Shown here piece by piece: positions 23,881 through 34,239 of a stretch of 64,000 nt of DNA (the first letter of the stretch is position 1; every line of letters starts with the position of its first letter). This DNA is from Pogona vitticeps (taxonomy: Eukaryota > Chordata > Lepidosauria > Squamata > Agamidae): the NCBI RefSeq assembly GCF_051106095.1, contig NC_135786.1, positions 19,299,501-19,363,500 of the forward strand, in the 5' to 3' direction. Below the pieces are notes generated by a model, which did not search any database, was not told where the DNA came from, and saw only the letters and a list, made by a program, of their open reading frames with translations. Made by a program: the position numbers and the translations under genes.

Positions 23881-25310
23881 TTTTTCATTGGTGATGAGAA
23901 AATTTGCATGTATTTATTACATACATATGGGGTAGAAACAGGATAGGATGTCAAAGTTTGATGGCCAGGAATAGCAAAATGGCCCAAATCTTGTTATGTA
24001 GCTCAGTTGATGCAGGAGGAATGACATAACCAACAGTTGCCAGTAATTAAAGAGTCCCCATTGTCATTTCAGTCTGCACATGATTTTGTCCAATTGCATG
24101 TGAGTTGCATCCAATCCAAAATCAAAACAGCGACTCTTCAATTAGTGGCAATCTATTGCTGCCAGTGGCATCAGTCTTATTATACTAGAAGAGCTATGCA
24201 ACAGGATACTGGACTATGAATCCTGATAAGAAAATGACAGAAAAATAACAGAAAAATCACTAAGGACCTGGACTGAAAGTTCTTTAAGAGAAGAGTCCTA
24301 TAAATCTTTCGGGAGCATAATGTCACTGCCATGTATATAATACTAATGATTTTTTGTAAGCTTTCTTCAGTGGCCTTTGGCTTGAGAGGCAACTTAGGTT
24401 TGTCTCTGTGGCATATAGTGTCCAAGAAGGTACACTCTCTGGGTAATTGAAATGTTTGACCTTCTAGATGTCTTAGAATTAAGTTCACAGACATTATTGC
24501 CAGAATGGTCAGTTGTAAGGAACTGTCATCCAAAATACTGAGAAGGCCAAGTGTCTCCATCTGTGTTCAGGAACAATGTTTTCTCATTAACTTACTCTTA
24601 ACATGAGGCATTTTGTTTTTGTAGATGAAGGGTTTTCCCATCCCATGTATCATGATTCAAAATATTCATACCTCAGACCCTAACCTGAAAATGAACAATC
24701 CCTTGTTGTGATGGTTGTTTGCAATGGTTTCTTTGGAAAAAACCTTCTAGTTAGGAGGCTTGTTATTTAATAGGAGGTAGATTCCACTTGGATCCTGTCT
24801 GATAATTTTCCCAGGAAGAGTTTCTTATCTGTCTGCCTTTGGTTTTAAATTTCACACAAATATCTGTTATTTCAAGAGTTCTGACACAGATCAGACTGAA
24901 TTGCTACAGCTTAGACAGCATTCATTAAGCTCCTGGAGTATCTGGATTATTTTCCATTTTATAAGACTTCAGAGGAACCAAGACAGGATATAGAATATTG
25001 AGGCCCACAATTTCCAGAAATGCGGAGTCTGCAACCTTTCACACCGGGTGCTCATATCTCACTTACTCCAGTGGGATGACAGAAGCCTTACCGAAGCTGA
25101 TGCAAATGAAGCTTAAATGCACATAATTGTCTCAGCTCACATTTTTAGTATTTTATATATGCCTCTTGAAAACGTTGCCCTCTAAGGTTGTTATCCCTGG
25201 GGAAGTTCAAACATAATGCCACTGTATTATGTTCCCCAAATTGTCACATGTAAAGTTAAAGAGAGAGAGAGAGAGAGAGGAAGAGGAATATGGAGCATAA
25301 GACACCTAGA
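23881..25310. other. No recognised gene or interspersed repeat
   Basis: Unique AT-rich DNA with a (GA)n tract at 25260-25280. The 126-codon minus-strand frame at 24180-24560 has no recognised domain. Confidence 0.45.
25260..25280. repeat. (GA)n microsatellite
   Basis: About ten GA units just before the first L2 fragment. Confidence 0.85.
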
Positions 25311-25314
25311 TTGT

Positions 25315-25800
25315 TTGGAACGCCTTGGTGGATGGCCTACACTGGGAGCTAGACAAGGGGAGTGTGTCCCTATTGCTTCTGCAGGACCTCTCAGTGACTT
25401 TTCAAACCATCCTTCTCGCTTGTTTCTCTGGAATGAGACTGGGAGGCAGTTCTGATCCTTCCTGGAAGAGAGAACTTAGATGGAGGTGCTGGGGAACTCC
25501 TTTTGAATACCTTGGCTGCTGGCCTGTGAGGTCCCTCAGGGTTATGTTTTGTCTCCTCTGTTGTTCAACATCAACATGATACTGCTGGGAGAGACTCTCT
25601 GGAGTGCTGGGGTTTGGTGTCACCAGTGTGCAGATGACACCCAATTATATCTCTACTTGCCATCTGAGGAAACTGTTCCGGCTTCGGATCAGTGTCTGAT
25701 ATCAGTAATGGACTGGATGAGGTTGAATAAACTGAAACCTAATCCAGACAAGACAGAGGTGCTCCTGGTCAGCCAAATGGCAGATCAAAGAACAGAGATG
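25315..25800 (+). mobile_element. L2-clade LINE fragment (palm to thumb of RT)
   Basis: Degraded coding remnant: CEVPQG-like start of the motif (ctgtgaggtccctcagggtt), a PLLFNINMILLGE stretch, then the catalytic-type CADDTQLYLYLPSEE (YADD changed to CADD) and WMRLNKLKPNPDKTEVLLV. This order is typical of L2/CR1-group reverse transcriptases. It is a separate copy from 25874-27580, because it overlaps the same protein region. Confidence 0.75.
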
Positions 25801-26279
25801 CAGTTTATATATATACTTGTTTATTACCCAATTAGTGCCAGATACTGCCCTTGGGCTGTTTACAATCAACAGGGAAATTCAGCTTCAGGCGCACTTGGAT
25901 GAAACAAATGCCCTGGACCCGTTCCAGTTGGGCTTCAGGACGTGCCATGGTACAGAAACGGCATTGGTAGCCCTGTATGATGACCTGATGAGGGAGGCTG
26001 ACAGGAGAAAAATTTCTCTGTTGGGCCTCCTCGATATCTCAGCCGCCTTTGATACTGTTGACCATGGTATCCTCCTGAGGAGGATCTCTGAGTTGGGAAT
26101 TGGTGGCTCGGAGTTGGCCTGGCTCCGATCCTTCCTAGGAGATCATCCTCAGAGAGTTCAGCTTGGGGAGAGTGAGTTGGCCCCGTGGAGTCTCAATTGT
26201 GGGGTTCCGCAGGGCTCGGCTATCTCCCCAATGCTCTTTAACATCTATATGAGGCCACTGGGGTGTGGAGCGGCGTGCC

Positions 26280-26524
26280 ATCAAGAGCCTCGTGGCACAG
26301 TGGTTAAAACGCTGTACTGCAGCTAAAACTGTGCTCACAACCTGGGGTTCAAATCCCAGGTAGCCGGCTCAAGGTTGACTCAGCCTTCTATCCTTCCGAG
26401 GTCGGTAAAATGAGTACCCAGCTTGCTGGGGGGGGGGGATTTGTAGCCTGTATAATTAAATTGTAAACCGCCCGGAGAGTGCTTGTAGCACTATGGGGCG
26501 GTATATAAGTAAAAAAAAAATCAA
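26280..26524 (+). repeat. tRNA-derived SINE with L2-like tail
   Basis: SINE 26285-26519 between short duplications atcaa (26280-26284 and 26520-26524). The tRNA-like head is cgtggcacagtggttaaaac with a B-box-like ggggttcaaatcccagg. A middle part follows (tatccttccgaggtcggtaa) with a G-run, then the tail accgcccggagagtgcttgt, gcggtatataagt and poly-A. The tail resembles the 3' end of its L2 host, consistent with mobilisation by L2. Related reverse copies: 28298-28480 and 32480-32668. Confidence 0.8.
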
Positions 26525-27491
26525 TATGCTGATGACACGCAGCTCTACATCTCCTTTTTTCCAACTACAGTGGATGCTGTTCTGTCCCTTCAGCGCTGTC
26601 TGGAGACTGTACTGTGATGCAGGAGAATGGGCTGAGGTTGAACCCAGACAAGATGGAAGTCCTGAGGGTGGGTGGACCTACCATCAGCAGTTTGGGAAAC
26701 TCCCTCTCTTTTGGGGGGGTGACCGCGAAGAGTGAGGTTCGCAGCTTGGGAATCCATCTGGACCAGGCGCTTTACAATGGAATCCCAGGTGGCGTCAGTG
26801 GTCCGATCTGCCTATTGCCATCTGTGACAGATTGCCCAGCTGCGTCCCTATCTAGATGGGGGCTTGTTCACCACTCCGGTCCATGCGCTCATAATCTTGA
26901 GGTTAGATCACTGAAATGTTCTCTACGTGGGGGTACCTTTGAGATCGATGCGGAAACTCCAAATGGTGCAGAACGCGGCAGCCAGACTTCTTAGTGGGGT
27001 GAGGAAACATCATCATATCTCCCTCACCCTCGCATTGACTGCCCGTTCGGTTCCACATCGATTTCAAAGTTCTAATGCTTAAGTACAAAGCCCTAAACGG
27101 TTTAGGGCCTCGATATCTGATGGAACGCCTTCTCCCACCCAAATCTACTCGTATCACTCAATCTAGCCAGGAGGTGAGGCTGAGGAGCCTAACGCCGAGG
27201 GAGGCCCGGAAGGAAAAAACAAGAAACGAGGCCTTCTTGGCAGTGGCTCCTTGCCTTTGGAATAGCCTCCCTTCTGAGATTTGTATGGCCCCTTCGCTGG
27301 GCATTTTCAAAGGCCAACTGAAAACCTGGCTATTTAGGCAAGCCTTCCCTCCAGCCACCTCTTGATTTATTTCGTTTTTTCATCTTGAGTCCTTGTCTAT
27401 TGTTGTATTGTTTGTTTTATATTTTAAATGGTTTATTTTCACATGTTGTTAGCCGCCCAGAGTAGTCAGTGGACTAAATGGGCAGGGTACA

Positions 27492-27493
27492 AA

Positions 27494-27577
<84 letters not shown>

Positions 27578-27580
27578 ATA
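27492..27580. repeat. (AAAT)n microsatellite, L2 tail
   Basis: About 22 AAAT units grown from the 3' terminal repeat of the L2 LINE. Confidence 0.95.
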
Positions 27581-27584
27581 CTGT

Positions 27585-28295
27585 ATATAGTACAGATGTC
27601 TAGTTTTGTTTGGCCTTAAGCTCTTACTGTTTATTTTAAATTTTCTCTTAAATAGTGTTTGAAGAATATTTCACCAGAACTTAGAAGCAACTAGTTAGAA
27701 CAGATAACATAGTCACCTATAATAAGTTAGTAATGAGTGTCTTATGTAGCTCCCTTCTGAAAGCAATGGAATGAATGAGAATTATATTATTTCATTGATG
27801 TAATGAGTAACATTTTTGCATTACTTTTGAAGAACTGTTTAGAAGGATTTGGACTGAAATATTTCATGTTATACCATTCTCTCATTTTTCCTAAGTTTCT
27901 TAAAAGAAGTAATAGGGAAACAATGCTAATGTAATGCAATAAATTACTTTTCAAACATCTTACCAAGGAATGATAAGGAATTACTTTTGAATGCTAAGTG
28001 AGCAATGGGAATATTGTATATTCTTTTTTTTTTTAAAAAGAGTCATTCTTTCTATATGAAAATAATCAAGATTTGTTCTTCATATATTTTATTGGGTATC
28101 ATAGGGTGAAGTGGAATAGCAGGGGAAAAAAGCTTCCAATAAGTCAAGAGGAACCTTATCTTAATTTTCTCTCCATTTCTCCCTTATCATCCTTTTCCTG
28201 TCCTTTACAAATGTCAAAATTTAGTTTAAACTTTTGTGGAGACACGAAAATTGGTTGTTTATTGTTATTGTTGTTGCTCTTGTTGTTTTTACTTG
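27585..28295. other. No recognised gene; TAATG/ATTACTTT-rich stretch
   Basis: The part 27770-28000 repeats phrases such as gcattacttttgaagaac and aattacttttcaaac, resembling 21120-21365. The rest is unique. Confidence 0.35.
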
Positions 28296-28297
28296 TA

Positions 28298-28480
28298 TAT
28301 GGCCCCATAGTGTTAGATCACGCTCTGGGCAGTTTACAACATAATTATGCAAAAAACCTGCCACCCTAGCAAGTTGGATACTTTTTTTACTAACCTCGTA
28401 AGGCTGGAAGGTTGAGTCAACTTTGAGCTAGCTCCCTGAACCCGCCAGGAAGATCGATTTCAGGTCGTACAATGATGATC
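28298..28480 (-). repeat. tRNA-derived SINE with L2-like tail, reverse
   Basis: On the plus strand it reads ggccccatagtgttagatca, cgctctgggcagtttacaac, then aacctcgtaaggctggaagg and a worn tRNA-like head, the reverse of the 26285-26519 family. Degraded. Confidence 0.65.
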
Positions 28481-28905
28481 TAATGTTAATGACCACTGTC
28501 AACACCTTACCACCCTTTTGTTTTTGATTTGGATGATTGCTGGTTTTATATTTTTATTTATTTTATTTTAAAAGCCTTTTCTTCAGAATTTACTGTCTTT
28601 CTCAGTGGTATAAGATGATACTTTTGTCTAAAATCTTTAGACTAAAAATTGAGGGTCATCTTATACATGGAAATAAGCCAAGGAGAGAACCACGCGATTG
28701 CAAAATTGCCCATACCTTGCTTCTGCAAGCAGGCTTCCCCCAGTCATGAGACTTAGCTTCCTCCAATCACGAGCCTTATGTAACTGATGTCAGCTGATGC
28801 TGAAGAAACCAGAGGCAACAGGGACCGGTAATATCCGAGCGTTCTGAGCACAGAGGCTGAGTAGTGTGATATGCTCAAAGCTAACTGTGATGCACAATAT
28901 GACAG

Positions 28906-29369
28906 TACTGGCATGTTTCTTGTTGTTGTTTAGTCATTTAATCATGTCTGACTCTTCGTGACCCCATGGACCAGAGCACGTCAGGCCCTCCTGTCTTCCA
29001 GAGAGTCTTCTCTTCTCATGAGATGGCCAAAGTATTGGAGCCTCAGCTTCAGGATCTGTCCTTCCAGTGAGCACTCAGGGTTGATTTCCTTTAGAATGGA
29101 TAGGTTTATTCTCCTTATATTCACGAAGGCTTTCACAGCCGGGATCTAATGGTTGTTCTGGGTTTTTCGGGCTCTTTGGCCGTGTTCTCAAGGTTGTTCT
29201 GGTTTTTTTGGGTTCTTTGGCCATGTTCTGAAGGTTGTTCTTCCTGACGTTTCACCAGTCTCTGTGGCCGGCATCCTCAGAGGACAGCAACCTGTGCTCT
29301 CAACCTTCAGAACATGGCCAAAGAGCCCAAAAAACCCAGAACAACCATTTATTCTCCTTACTGGTATGT
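28906..29369 (-). mobile_element. Bov-B LINE 3' fragment with TSD, internal deletion, nested host
   Basis: Insertion 28917-29358, flanked by tactggcatgt (28906-28916) and tactggtatgt (29359-29369), one mismatch. The minus-strand Bov-B tail starts at the left (ttgttgtttagtcatt). About 130 bp are missing at 29000/29001 relative to the other copies. Its coding end is interrupted at 29117 by the Penelope-like insertion. Confidence 0.85.
29105..29360 (-). mobile_element. Penelope-like repeat with inverted end and 13-bp TSD
   Basis: Insertion 29118-29347 between copies of tttattctcctta (29105-29117 and 29348-29360). The left end tattcacgaaggctttcaca is the element's 3' terminus read backwards. The right part (29308-29347) repeats an inner segment in the opposite direction, giving a hairpin. 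The block gcatcctcagagga in reverse, with gtttcaccagtc, is shared with 33655-33698 and 63184-63226. Assignment to Penelope-like elements rests on memory of similar reptile repeats and is not proven. Confidence 0.6.
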
Positions 29370-29616
29370 AAATGTTACCTAATTACTAAATAAAAATTAT
29401 TCTGTTTTATGTTTAAAATATCGATTTCTTAATGTGGGGTTAGAAAAGTGGGGGTTGTCTTATACACAGGAAAAATATGGTATACCTCATGATGTGTCCG
29501 GTCTTATTTTTTTATTGGTTTTATTTTTAATTGTATTATTTGTTCTGTTTTATTATTTTGCTTAAACCACCAAAAATAGTGATTCATGCTAATGACACAG
29601 TATACAAATCAAATAT

Positions 29617-29637
29617 AGACAGACAGACAGACAGACC
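29617..29637. repeat. (ACAG)n microsatellite
   Basis: Five tandem units of agac/acag. Confidence 0.85.
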
Positions 29638-29706
29638 ATGAGTGGGTACGGTGGAGAAAAAGATGAGATGTCATATCAAAATTGCATTAGCTGAACCTTT
29701 ACACTA

Positions 29707-29840
29707 AGGGTGGGTAACTTGTGGCTGTCCACAAGTTATTGTGCTACATCGCCCAACATCTCCTCCCATTGACTATGTTGGATAAGGCTCATGGGAGTTG
29801 CAATTTGATCTCATCTGGAAGGCCACAGGTTGCCCAGCCT
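29707..29840. mobile_element. hAT-like palindromic MITE
   Basis: Left end agggtgggtaacttgtggc and right end gccacaggttgcccagcct are near-perfect inverted repeats. The interior has 'catgggagttgcaattt' in one direction and a worn copy in the other. Matches the familiar 'gggcaacctgtggccctcc' amniote MITE. No clear 8-bp duplication. Confidence 0.7.
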
Positions 29841-29844
29841 AACT

Positions 29845-30725
29845 TCATGCAACAGAGGATCTTCAAAGGACACTCATTTTTCTTTTTTTTTTCTCCTCCT
29901 CAAGATGTGGATATTTCCGACACCAACTCATTTCTAATTCATACTTCATTGCTGTGATTTACACTGTTTATTCCTGAGATACATTTTTAATAGTATGGTT
30001 TTTGATCTCTCCGAGACTTCCTGGCACTGCCAGAAGCCATTTCTGTTTGCCTCTATTGGGAGACAGGTAACATCCCGTCAATATTCTCGTGTGGTCTCTG
30101 CATTTCTGGGGATATCGGCATTTCTCTGGCTGCATTGCATTTATTTATTTTTAATCTTTGGCCTGTGAAGTGGAGGGTGGGAGGGGGGGACTAGAATAGA
30201 CAGCAAGCATTATTGTGCCAGGGAGACTGCAGACCATTGTCTCTGTATCTCGCAGCCTCTAAGAAGATTGTGCAACGAGCAACCATCAAAAACAGATGTT
30301 TAAATATTTATTTCCATTACTGGTATGGATAGTGCAGAACTTCCCATTAGAGAAGGTTATTTTGAATAATAATTTCAATTGTTGCTTAAACACCCAAATG
30401 TGTCGAAGAATCATGGGGGATTTATTGGGATTTATCATCTTAATACTCTGGAAATTTTAGACTAAGGCTGATTCTAGGTTTGAGGGATACTTTGGGTGTC
30501 CCTTATTATGCAATTTATTCTAGAAAAACCTGCCCAGAAGTATTTGGCACTCCATCTGTCTGGAGGCATCAAGGCAAAAAAAACTGAGTGTGAATAAAGA
30601 AGCTGAGTTTGGACACTATAATCTTCTTAACAGTAACTGACTATATAATCTAAATCAAATGCCATAGTCTTGCTCCATAGATCTAAATCTTTCCTTATTG
30701 AGTATAGCAGCAAAAGGAAACTGTT
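29845..30725. other. No recognised gene; possible conserved block at 30000-30360
   Basis: 30000-30360 is compositionally mixed, unlike the repeats around it, and contains TAAATATTTATTT- and TAATAATAATTT-like motifs near 30301-30376. It reads like a conserved non-coding element but this is an impression only. Confidence 0.3.
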
Positions 30726-30726
30726 G

Positions 30727-31175
30727 CTACAAACTAGGGATGGGCACAACCAAACTGTGAACCGAAAACACCTACGAAGTGGGCTGGTTCACAGTTCTGT
30801 TTGTGACCCCGTTCGACGACCTCATTTTCCTGAAGCAAAACAAAGCACTGAATTTTCCCCCTCGAGCTTCATTTTGCTTCAGAAAGATGGGATGCCCACC
30901 CGCCCCCTTCCCACTTGCTCCCTTGCCTCGCTATCTGCTCCTCCTGCTACTGCTACCTCCTCTGCCGCTGCCAGGAGCCAAGCCCTCTGCCTATCAGTAG
31001 CGGCAGTGTTGCAGCTGCAGTGGTGGCACAACCACGGCAGTGGCATGACAGGAAGAGGTAGCCTCTGCCCTTGGGCACAGACGGAAAACCAAACCCTGAA
31101 CCGGTTCGATTTTCCGCTTGGTTCATGGTGAGGCCTGGCGAATCACGAACCACCATTTTCATCTCTACTACAAAC
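30727..31175. mobile_element. Non-autonomous hAT-like element with perfect 8-bp TSD
   Basis: Element 30735-31167 (433 bp) between ctacaaac at 30727-30734 and 31168-31175. Ends tagggatgggcac and ttttcatctcta are terminal inverted repeats; inside them lie gaaccg/cggttc motifs in opposite senses. The interior is GC-rich (30890-31080) with pyrimidine-rich phrases. No transposase. Same family as 9019-9473. Confidence 0.85.
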
Positions 31176-31179
31176 TGGT

Positions 31180-32280
31180 TACTGGTGATGAAGAAACTGA
31201 GATTGTTGGGGTCATGAAATGAGAAGGCTGACGGGCTTTGTGATGATCACCAGATAATTAGAATAGCAAATAGTCTCTTGGAGACAGAAGTTAAAGAATT
31301 AAGCCACACACAGGGATGTCTGCCAGCAGTGCTCCTGATGGGTGACTAGTCTGAGGAAGCAGAGTGAGAAGTCTTCTCTGCCCTACCCCCAGGAGGGCTG
31401 TGTTTTTTATTAACCTTAAAAGCTCACAAATAGTTGACAGAGTTCAGATAAGACAATGGTTACATAATGCCATTATGATTGGCCCAAGGAAAGGCAATTA
31501 AGTAAGCTCCCTATCACCTATGAGAAATAAGAAGAATGGTGGGCAGCCATGCCCCTCAGAAGCAACTGTGACGTCATCCAGGAGGGTTTGCCCTCTACTG
31601 TAGATTAGGCCAACAGCTTAGCAACCTTGGGAATGGCACCCCCACATGAGATACTGTACTTCTGTGCTTTAGCTTTTGAATTCCACAGCTATCCCTATGA
31701 TTGGGCATAATAAAGTAGCCACCCTAAGCTGTTGATGCCAGAGGGGAAGTAAGACACAGAGCAGTAGTAAGGTGTTACTCAGTCTGCTCTGCATCCCAAG
31801 AACCAGCCTGCTGTCCTTAGCTGTAGGGCAAGAACGATCAGGCCCAAGGTCCCATGCAAAGAACGTGTAACACAGCAGTGAGACTGTGCATGACAGGGCT
31901 CCTCCTCCTCCATGCATCGCAGCAATAGCTTCCAGCCCCTTTGGGGAGTGGAGTGTGTGAGGGGCAGAGCTCTGTCCAGTGGGGTTAAAAATTAGAGGGA
32001 ACGTTGATCAGGCCACTCTGCTTTTTAAAGTGATATCAGGGAAGAGGGAGAGATATGCCATCTTTTTCTTTGCCTCAGGTAACAAAAAGTTTGGGGCTGG
32101 AACCTGCCAAAGTTTAAACTTCCATCGCTCGCACTTTACAAAGCGAGGGAGGACTATAATGCCATAATTTAAGACTAAAAATAACAGTAATGTTGAACTC
32201 TGAAACCTTCCTGCTGAATCCCCTGTTCTGCATTGTCTAAAAAAATTCCCAGAGTTTAGAAATTTAATTTTTAATTTTTC
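31180..32280. other. No recognised gene or repeat
   Basis: Mixed-composition unique DNA. No supported reading frame. The small near-palindrome atcgctcgcactttacaaagcgag (described, about 32125-32148) is not assigned. Confidence 0.4.
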
Positions 32281-32284
32281 CAGT

Positions 32285-32450
32285 GTTGTTGTTCTGCTAG
32301 TTGGAGGAAAGACTGAACAAGAGTCATGTTGTACCTTAAACTAAAAGTTTTTATTTGACATGAAATGTCGTGAGATGCATCTGAAGAAGTGGGATGCAAT
32401 CCACAAGAGTTTAATTTTGAAATGCAATTAATTGCAAAGAACCCAAAGTA
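32285..32450. repeat. Old interspersed repeat ('accttaaac' family)
   Basis: gagtcatgttgtaccttaaa, ttttatttgacatgaaatg and gatgcatctgaagaagtggg, then cacaagagtttaattttg, are recognisable parts of the repeat seen at 21940-22035 in longer form. Confidence 0.55.
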
Positions 32451-32479
32451 GTTTGTTACTGTGGAAGATCCCGTTTTTA

Positions 32480-32668
32480 AAAATTAATTTGAAGCAAAAA
32501 TTTAATTATGCAGGCTACACATTGCTCATCCCTCCAGCAAGCTGGACACTCTATTTAAAAACCTTGGAAGGATGGAAGGCTGAGCAAGCTACCTGGGATT
32601 GAACCTGGGCTATGAGCAGAGTTTTGGCTGTAGGAGTGCAGTTTAACCAATGTGCCACAAGGGTCCTA
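32480..32668 (-). repeat. tRNA-derived SINE with L2-like tail, reverse
   Basis: The minus strand reads cccttgtggcacattggtta, a B-box-like caggttcaatcccaggtagc, then ctcagccttccatccttcca. Same family as 26285-26519. The tail (left side) is worn. Confidence 0.7.
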
Positions 32669-32669
32669 A

Positions 32670-32984
32670 ATTTATTTATTTATTTAAAACATATTTACCC
32701 TGAATTAAGGTCACACAACCCTTTTAACCCTTTTAGGAGATTTTAAAAAACTTTTACGTACGGACAGAATCCTGTTTGCGAAGTGTGGAGGGGCTTCAAA
32801 TAGTGGGTAGTCATGCTTACGAAGTAGTGATGGGAAAATTGGATGGGTGGGAAGGGATAAGGTCTTGGAAGACTGAGTAGGGGTATGGAGTAGGGGAGGA
32901 ACACCAAAGATTGTGCATCTTACTGCGTGGTTCTTTGATATTCATTGCAGTGCTTGCACATTGACCCCACTAATAGATTCCTAG
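32670..32984. other. No recognised gene or repeat
   Basis: Unique, with a short (TTTA)n patch near 32670-32690. Confidence 0.4.
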
Positions 32985-33178
32985 GGCTTTATACTACCTG
33001 GAACCTACAATAAGCTGAAGAAGGGATCTGTACTCAAGGTCATCTACACAGGTCCTGGAGGCCAAGCCAACCATTCCTGGAGCTTTGGCCAATTCCACCT
33101 GACTGGTGAAATAACTGTCTCAAAGGATTTTGCTGTCAACCAGCTGCTGGTTGTCCTTCTACAGCTTCGATCCTTCTG
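32985..33178 (+). other. Weak exon candidate, unknown product
   Basis: A 194-bp block open in one frame, from GFILPGTYNKLKKG through SWSFGQFHLTGEITV to LLQLRSF. It is preceded by an acceptor-like attcctag and followed by a donor-like gtgagt. The protein is not recognised, the upstream pyrimidine tract is poor, and no partner exon was found. It may be chance or a worn repeat. Confidence 0.12.
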
Positions 33179-33419
33179 GTGAGTCTCCTAAAAATCCACT
33201 TAACAGTCCTTTCCAGCTCATACATTAAGCTGGACACCTTGGTGTCTGTGTTGAACATTCTCTTGTTGCATTAGGTCACTAGAAAGTTGCCCTCCCTCTG
33301 CAGCTACAGTTACAGCTGCAACCTCAGCCCAGACCCTGCCTCCCAAAAAGAAAAAAAACAACAATAGAAAACTGATGTGTACCTGGATCACTGGAAAGTT
33401 CAGTTCATCTTTACTTTCT

Positions 33420-33850
33420 CATTATTTAGGAATAACTATAATTCTTTTAGTTACTTTAAAAATCACACACAACCAACTTGCCAGAAGCTGCTGACCAGTA
33501 GCATAAAACCAACTGTAGACATGAGGTTGCACTCCTTGTAACAATAAAGGGGGGGGGAAACACCCCTTAGGTTACTGCAAGAGAAAGAGTGAAGTTATCG
33601 GTTGTTGAGTCAACTCCCAAACAAACTGCACCAGAGCACAGAGTGCTACTCCTGTCCTCTGAAGATGCCGGCCAAAGAGACTGGTGAAATTTTAGGAAGA
33701 ACAACCTTCAGAACACGGCCAAAGAGCCCGAAAAACCCACAACAACCATTAGATCCTGAAATTAGTAATTGTTAAAAGGTGGCTATTACAAAAGGAATTA
33801 ATTACAAGTAACTTATCATTTGTTGTCAATTGTTTGAAATGAGCCACCCC
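33420..33850. repeat. TAACT-rich old repeat, interrupted
   Basis: Phrases ttagttactttaaaaatcac on the left and aattacaagtaacttatc on the right resemble 21120-21365. A Penelope-like fragment lies between them (about 33590-33757). Confidence 0.35.
33590..33757 (+). mobile_element. Penelope-like repeat, 3' fragment
   Basis: Contains gtcctctgaagatgccggcc, gagactggtgaaattttagg and the terminal aacacggccaaagagcccga, then ccacaacaaccattagatcc, in the same order as 63138-63643. The left boundary is unclear. Confidence 0.6.
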
Positions 33851-34066
33851 CAGATTCTGGCCTGTCCAATTCCAGTTATCAGATGCTCAGGCCTGAAGGC
33901 AGAGGAATCATTTAGGCAGACATGCAGGTAGGATAAAACCTGGCTGAAAACGAGAAGGGTGTGACACAGAAGAAAGATGGGTGCTTCTTCATTAGGTCTT
34001 TATACTGCTACTCTTTGTTTATCCATTTTTATGGGCCATCTCTATGATGCCATGATGAAATAAATA

Positions 34067-34233
34067 CCGTATTTTTTGCACCATAAGACGCACTTTTCCC
34101 CCACAAAACAGGGGGGTGGAAAGTCTGTGTGTCTTATGGAGCGAAGAAAATAGATTATATTTTCCTGTTTTCTTCTCCTAAAAAATTGGTGCGTCTTATG
34201 GAAAGGTGCGTCTTATGGAGCGAAAAATACGGG
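34067..34233. mobile_element. Short inverted-repeat element (ccataagacgcac type)
   Basis: The left end ccgtattttttgcaccataa and right end cttatggagcgaaaaatacgg are inverted repeats; the interior repeats 'gcgtcttatgga'. Compact palindromic MITE widespread in amniotes. Length about 167 bp. Confidence 0.75.
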
Positions 34234-34239
34234 GTAATT

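Larger units (their letters stand above)
25874..27580 (+). mobile_element. L2-clade LINE, RT to 3' end, split by a SINE
   Basis: Starts near LDETNALDPFQLGFR and contains LLDISAAFDTVDHGILL, WLRSFLGDHPQRVQLGE and CGVPQGSAISPMLFNIYM. A tRNA-derived SINE (26285-26519) cuts it just before the catalytic box; it resumes as YADDTQLYIS, then reads MLKYKALNGLGPRYLMERL and the C-terminus SLGIFKGQLKTWLFRQAF. The 3' end reads agccgcccagagtagtcagt and finishes in (AAAT)n. Several frameshifts lie between 26580 and 27060. 5'-truncated and inactive. Confidence 0.85.
28606..29482. mobile_element. Inverted-repeat DNA element carrying a nested Bov-B
   Basis: Left part from ggtataagatgatacttttg, right part ending in tacacaggaaaaatatggta, the same ends as 21527-21923. 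The middle 28650-28905 is longer and different from the other copies. It is interrupted at 28917-29358 by a Bov-B fragment that itself holds a Penelope-like insertion. No transposase. Confidence 0.6.
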
